The notes beneath the pieces were generated by a model. The model was not told where the DNA came from. It was given only the letters and a program-made list of their open reading frames with translations, and made no database searches. From the NCBI GenBank assembly GCA_020205615.1, contig CM035163.1, positions 133,953,575-134,017,574 on the forward strand: a stretch of DNA of 64,000 nucleotides, given 5' to 3'. Origin of the DNA: Panax quinquefolius. Taxonomy: Eukaryota > Streptophyta > Magnoliopsida > Apiales > Araliaceae. The position numbers and the translations under genes are program-made. Positions within the stretch are counted from its first letter, which is position 1. Each line of letters begins with the position of its first letter. Shown here in pieces: positions 59,385-64,000 of the stretch.

Positions 59385-59981
59385 GTCTATCAAATCATCT
59401 AGGATTGCTTTTCAAATTCAAAGTCAACTTGGAAGACATCATGGAGTATATATATATATATGGACTCTGTGAAGGATTATTATTACGCGGAAAAAATTGA
59501 GTGCTCTACACGGAACAGAGAGGAGAGGAAGAAAATCGGTGAGTTCAAAAGAAAAATTGCAGTAAATTGAGAGGGTTTTGGTGAAGGTTTATTCACAGAT
59601 TTGTCATCATCTTTTCGGATTAATTAATTGCTTGAAGACTTTAATTAATTTGAAGGTTTTGGGTGGTGAGATAATTTGAGTTTTCAAAATTGAGGTATTC
59701 TTGTATTTTCTCAATTTCTTAATATTTCAAGTTTTTAGTTATAAAACTTGGAAGGACTGTATTCACAGTTGATTATAGTGGAATTTTTCAGAGTTTGACC
59801 TGTGGTTTTTACCTCTTAGTTTTAGAGGGTTTTCTACGTAAGTTTTGGTGTCTTGTGATTGGTTTATTTTTCGTATTATTATTTTCTGTGGTTATAATTT
59901 ATTTGGTGGAATTGCATTATTTGTTTGACGTGATTTATTTAATTTACCAAAGACAATTATAATTTGAGGATTTTTTCAACA
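59141..59981 (+). repeat. 3' LTR of the Tnt1-like element
   Basis: It begins TGTTGGGG and ends TTTTTTCAACA (inverted TGTTG/CAACA), and lies right after the polypurine tract. It contains (TA)n at about 59335-59380. Positions 59485-59880 match the 5' LTR fragment at 35775-36171. Confidence 0.85.
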
Positions 59982-60450
59982 CTTTTTTTGGCCTGGTTGA
60001 TAAGTTTAATATATTCACCATAACTAAATACAACAAAAACAAAATTTAGTAATTTACATGGGGTGTTCACTAGCTCCTACAGATGAATATAGAAAGTCAA
60101 AGAAATACTAGTATTATTAAACTTCACTTAATATATATAGCATATATACACATACATATGTAATTGGTAGCATAGTTTAGCTACTGGTCAATTCAACATG
60201 AGTTCATCTAAAGAATTTATTAATAAGTGGAATGGGAATGCTTGAGGCAACTTGTATGTGAACACTTATAAGTCTTTTGTTTTCATCAGTCTTTATTAAC
60301 ATGTGTGGGTGTAAATTCTGGCTGGAATTTAAGTCTGCATTCATAAAACACTTGACACTTGCGTATGCTTAACATTTATTTGACTCGCTTGTCTTGAATT
60401 TGCTTATTTTATATATAGTTCTTCCACAGCTTCATAGCTACAACTTGTAA

Positions 60451-60455
<5 letters not shown>
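59982..60455. other. Intergenic sequence upstream of the RLP relic
   Basis: AT-rich; contains the segment 60043-60190 duplicated at 22370-22530. No gene was recognised. Confidence 0.5.

Positions 60456-60522
<67 letters not shown>
60455..60522. repeat. (TA)n(GA)n compound microsatellite
   Basis: About 14 TA units followed directly by about 19 GA units, 125-190 bp 5' of the RLP start codon. GA tracts in plant promoters and 5' UTRs can bind BBR/BPC (GAGA-binding) proteins. Confidence 0.9.
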
Positions 60523-60523
<1 letters not shown>

Positions 60524-60645
60524 GGGAGAGAGACACAAACAAACACATACACGTATTCATAAAAAAGCATAACAAATTGGATTGTCCTTAAGTTTTTCAT
60601 ATTTTGGAGAATTTGGGAGTTGTATTTGTATATAGTTTTTTTCTT

Positions 60646-61725
60646 ATGATTTTGAACATGATCATGATCAAAGAAATTCAGCTTGTGAATATAATCTTTT
60701 TTGTGTTGGTTTTGCTAAGCATAAAAGCCAACGCGATAAGGTGCATTGATAGGGAGAGACAAGCGCTCCTCGTGTTTAAGCGAGGACTTGCAGAAGACTA
60801 TCAACACCTATCTTCTTGGGAGAGCGAAGAAGATAAAATGGACTGTTCCAAATGGCGAGGAGTTGAGTGTAGCAACATCACTAGCCATGAACAAGCTTGA
60901 TCTTTCGTATTCCTCTAATGAAACCAATCCACTAAGAGGTAAGATCAGTTCTTCATTGCTTGAATTACAGAATTTAAACTTCTTGGACCTCGGTGACAAT
61001 GATTTGGTGGAGGCATGGTAATTCCAAATTTCATTGGTTCGTTCTCAAAATTAGTATACCTTGACCTTTCATATGCTAATTTAAGTGGGGTTGTTCCATA
61101 TCAGCTTGGTAACTTCTCAAAATTGCATTATCTTAATCTTAGTTTTAACAATTTTGATACTTCTATTCCGGGGTTTATTGGTTCTTTAACAAGCTTAAGA
61201 AATCTTGTTCTGTCAACTGCTAATTTTAGTGGAGCTATTCCGTATCAGCTTGGAAATCTCTCCAACTTGCAGTATCTTGATCTTGGAAATAATTATGGCA
61301 TGTTTTTAAAGGGTGGGAATCTAGATTGGTTGGCTCATCTTTCTTCAATGAAACACCTTGATTTGAGCTATGTCAGCCTTAGTAGAGCCAATTACTGGAT
61401 AGATGCAATCAAGAATCTCCCTTTCCTATCAGACTTGGTTTTGGTTAATTGCGAGCTCTCTCAAGTCATGTCTCCCTTTCTTTCCTTAACAAACCCTTCT
61501 TCATCAATTTCTACCCTCGATCTCTCTACTAATAATTTGACCTCCTCCATGAATAGTTGGTTGTTCAATTTAAGTAGTAGCCTTGTTTATCTTAATCTTG
61601 GTCGCATCAAGTTACAAGGACCAATTCCAAATGCTTTGAGTGGCCTAACTTCGCTGAATACAACCGGAAATCGTTGTTTGTGGTCAAAGTTTATAAGAGA
61701 AAAAAGGGGGAAAGGAAATGATTAA
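60646..61725 (+). pseudogene. LRR receptor-like protein (EIX2-type), truncated and frameshifted
   Basis: The first ATG is at 60646. It encodes a hydrophobic signal peptide (about residues 12-30) and the LRR N-terminal cap ([20 protein letters not shown] ... WRGVECS). The cap's usual paired cysteines read DCSKW. Two indels follow: about 2 bp lost near 60890 and 1 bp lost near 61005, moving the match to frames 60746-61021 and 61015-61725. About eight LRRs are readable (LVYLDLSYANLSGVVPYQLG, LQYLDLGNN). After TSLNTTGN homology ends, and there is a stop at 61723. Related proteins have roughly 900-1000 residues with many more LRRs and a membrane anchor; these are missing. Intact relatives perceive microbial elicitors at the cell surface. 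Confidence 0.85.
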
Positions 61726-61987
61726 AGAAGAGATTAATGTGCTCGTAATTATCTCTTTTATTGAAAATGGTTCCACATACTGATGAAAGTCCATATTTTT
61801 GACAAACCATTATTTAGTGGATCATATCTAATATCTAATATTATAAAATGTGAGGCTTTTCATAAATGTTTTTTTAAGGGAGTGGTTAGAATGAATTTAA
61901 TTTTGGTCAATTGACTAATATAATGTCGATCCGTTTTTTAAGTAGTGTCCCCACCCCCCCCTCTCAAAAAAAAAAATAGAAATAGAA

Positions 61988-62060
61988 AATCATGGTAACT
62001 TCATTCATTCTTTTGAAAATATAATGCTTACTTTCTAAAGTCACTTTGATATTTTAAATG
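61988..62060 (+). repeat. First copy of a 75 bp direct repeat
   Basis: ATGGTAACTTCATTCATTCT through CTTTCTAAAGTCACTTTG is repeated at 62413-62489 with a few substitutions and an 8 bp gap. Confidence 0.85.
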
Positions 62061-62412
62061 TAGGTGATGAACACTTTACGTTCTTACATGAGTTGTTTCT
62101 TATTATAATTATATTTTAAAAAATTACAAAATATATTTTTACACATAACATGTGAGGGAGTGTATTCAATTATACAAAATAATATCGTTTTGTACGACAG
62201 CTCATGCAACTCCATTTTTACCTAAGTTTATATTAATCATCTAGAGCAATAACTGTCGGTGTTGTAAACGAGTTAGATGAGTATTTTTCTATATATTACG
62301 ATAAATTTATGTTAAATTATAACTACGAAATATGTCAATAAATAAGATTAGATAAAATTATAACAGGGTCTCATTTTTAAAAAAATTACAACTAATATTT
62401 ATTCAAAGTCAA

Positions 62413-62489
62413 TTATGGTAACTTCATTCATCCTTTTGAAAATATAAGATCAAATGCTTACTTTCTAAAGTCACTTTGTTATTTTAAAA
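62413..62489 (+). repeat. Second copy of the 75 bp direct repeat
   Basis: See 61988-62060; the spacing is about 425 bp. Confidence 0.85.
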
Positions 62490-63096
62490 TTTAAAATTGA
62501 GATAAAATTGGTTCAGTTTCTTAAAATATAATTATGAAAGTTGTAAACTATTTAAAAATTATCACTACTTATAAAATTTTATTATTTTTTAAAAATTAAA
62601 CGAATCACATACATTTTAAATTTAAATATTTCAAATTAATTTTTAAAAGTCAAATTCAATATTATATTTTTGAACAAATAGAGCATAAATCAACCAACAA
62701 GCATGGAGTATGGCCAACAAACAAATTTCATTTTCGTGGTGAATAAATAGGCACAATAAACCTTACCCCAAAACCAACCTGAGAGAGGGGGCGTTAAAAA
62801 AATTTTTCACACTAGATCAAAACATATAACCAAATTTGTATAACTTAGTTCTGTCAAGCATATAACTGATCGAATTTATATAATTTGAACTATAGTTAGG
62901 TGTGTATAAATTTTTTTTATGAATTGGGATCAAGCACTAATTATTTTATTTATAGAATTGTAAAAGAATAAAATCGTATTATGTTATCAGTAATATTATT
63001 TATAGGTCACATAATTACTAAACTCATAAATAAAATAATTAAATTAATACAATATATAAGTCCAATAATTAATCAAATATTCGGTATAAAACAAGT

Positions 63097-63678
63097 TTAA
63101 TAGTGCATGACATAAACATTATACTCCACCGTGGCATCGCCGGACTTGAGATTAAAATTATGAGTTGTAGCTAAAACATAACCCCTTGCAAACCGGAAAA
63201 GTCCACTTCCTCCGATCACCGGCATCTCCCTCACCTTGTTAAAAACCTCGTTCCTCCCTAGCACCGTGATCGTGCTTCCGTTATACTCACCTTCGCTAAA
63301 CGCAAAATTCATCGTCATTAATAAACTAACCTCTTGCTGCGAAGCGGATCCGTAAAATCCTTGAGCCTTTCCAATTAATTTGGAGCTTAATTCCGGTCCA
63401 TCGGTTAATGGATTATCAATCATTCTTATCAAACCAAACTCCGTGGCTGAATTATTAATAGCCTGTACGATTTTCATTGAAGTCGGCCTGCGACCACTAA
63501 CAATGTCGTGCCAAAAGAACTTAAAATGGCTCACCTTTTCTTTCCCGAGCCCGATAATATCCCGATCAACGATTTTCACGAAGTCGGAACTTTTTCCGGT
63601 GGCCGGAATTGTGATGAATGAAATGAGGACAAAAATTGCGGTGAGTTCGGAAGAAAGGGTTGGAATTTGTCTACCCAT
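63097..63678 (-). CDS. Dirigent protein, complete
   Basis: A single-exon 193-residue protein with TAA at 63097-63099. The N-terminus (about residues 10-28) is a hydrophobic secretory signal. The dirigent domain shows [91 protein letters not shown] and a C-terminal VEYNVYV. Potential N-glycosylation sites are NNS and NGS. Dirigent proteins form an eight-stranded beta barrel and, without being oxidases, direct stereoselective coupling of phenoxy radicals or related reactions in the apoplast. Length and motifs are normal and the frame is intact. The motif set resembles the DIR-b/d group, whose substrates are mostly unknown; the exact substrate here cannot be read from sequence. Confidence 0.96.
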   Translation of the reverse strand: MGRQIPTLSSELTAIFVLISFITIPATGKSSDFVKIVDRDIIGLGKEKVSHFKFFWHDIVSGRRPTSMKIVQAINNSATEFGLIRMIDNPLTDGPELSSKLIGKAQGFYGSASQQEVSLLMTMNFAFSEGEYNGSTITVLGRNEVFNKVREMPVIGGSGLFRFARGYVLATTHNFNLKSGDATVEYNVYVMHY

Positions 63679-63770
63679 TAGTGATCTAGCTAGGATGTGT
63701 CACGTCACTTGTGGTATATGTAACTAAGGTATATTAATGAAATGACATATATATATGGGCCCTAAAACTT
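63679..63770 (-). promoter_or_regulatory. Probable dirigent core promoter and 5' leader
   Basis: On the minus strand a TATA-like run ATATATATAT (63747-63756) lies about 70 bp before the ATG, a usual distance. A TGACGTG motif with an ACGT core (plus strand CACGTCA, 63701-63707) lies between TATA and ATG, and GGGCCC lies just upstream (63757-63762). Confidence 0.55.
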
Positions 63771-64000
63771 TGAACGTTGTGTGGTGTGGTGTCCTTTCAG
63801 TTACCAACTCGAAAGGCACACCAAGTTTATGTGTGGTCCAAAATCAACACAAGTGTTGAATCTCTTATAACCCGTCGAGTCGAGTATTCAGTTGTTTGGA
63901 TTTGATTTATAAAATTATTAAGTATAAAATAAGATTTGATTGAAACTCATTTAGCTATTAAATTGAGTACGATCTCAAATCGAACCCGAACAGTTTGAAT
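63771..64000. other. Upstream region of the dirigent gene
   Basis: No further gene or repeat was recognised before the window ends. Confidence 0.5.

Larger units (their letters stand above)
56540..59981 (+). mobile_element. Tnt1-like Ty1/copia element, 3' portion
   Basis: The 3' part of a plus-strand copia element: integrase core, reverse transcriptase, RNase H, polypurine tract (GGAGGGGGAGAT, 59129-59140) and an 841 bp 3' LTR. Its 5' LTR fragment is at 35775-36171, on the other side of the third Tekay element. Gag, protease and the integrase N-terminus are missing at the junction. Sequence wording closely follows the Tnt1 lineage. Confidence 0.9.
61726..63096. other. AT-rich intergenic region
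   Basis: 1.37 kb with no gene. It contains a direct duplication (61988-62060 and 62413-62489) and homopolymer runs near 61955. The missing 3' part of the RLP gene is not present here. Confidence 0.6.

Noticed and set aside
63380..63727. 115-codon plus-strand frame over the dirigent gene
   Set aside because: It is antisense to a well-supported gene and has no family resemblance.

Overview
This is a window of a plant nuclear genome, most likely a eudicot and perhaps an asterid such as a member of the Lamiales (a guess from the LRR and dirigent protein flavour, not a proof). It is AT-rich and intron-bearing. It is dominated by plant LTR retrotransposons primed by initiator-Met tRNA, a CACTA transposon, LINE, MULE and MITE sequences. 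The host genes I can support are an intact restorer-like P-class PPR gene (19432-21021, +), an intact dirigent gene (63097-63678, -), a broken LRR receptor-like protein gene (60646-61725, +), a probable zinc-finger exon (11676-11802, +) with a possible terminal exon 6 kb away (17811-17901, +), and an unrecognised terminal exon (27348-27552, -). No tRNA, rRNA or CRISPR array was recognised.

Layout. 1-4801: 5' half of a degenerate Tekay-type Ty3/gypsy element on the minus strand, with its 2.5 kb LTR. 5052-9792: a Ty1/copia element (minus) with target duplication TATGT and a large internal deletion. 9798-12200: sparse sequence with the zinc-finger exon. 12200-17700: a dead LINE interrupted by a TRIM element (12671-13396) and by a solo LTR (14376-16838) that itself holds a Stowaway MITE. 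17700-19430: the possible terminal exon and MITE debris. 19432-21021: the PPR gene. 21022-23400: relics including a MULE transposase fragment. 23626-26851: an LTR element with only gag and protease. 27050-28290: a duplicated segment and the unknown exon. 28292-35774: a second Tekay element (minus). 35775-36171 and 56540-59981: the two separated parts of a Tnt1-like copia element (plus). Between them lies a third Tekay element (36172-56539, minus), whose polymerase gene is split by an 8.6 kb CACTA transposon (40848-49457) and whose 5' LTR contains a solo LTR of the same family (52361-54940). 59982-64000: the RLP relic, intergenic DNA and the dirigent gene.

The window is best read as a few defence- or fertility-type genes between nested transposons. 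Every retroelement is defective by stop codons, frameshifts or deletions. I found no convincing novel multi-gene system. The strongest leads are the zinc-finger gene that may span a transposon-filled intron, the unrecognised exon, the gag-protease-only element, a recurring motif in the Tekay LTRs, and a pattern of aberrant CAG/CTG sites that may reflect sequencing artefact rather than biology.
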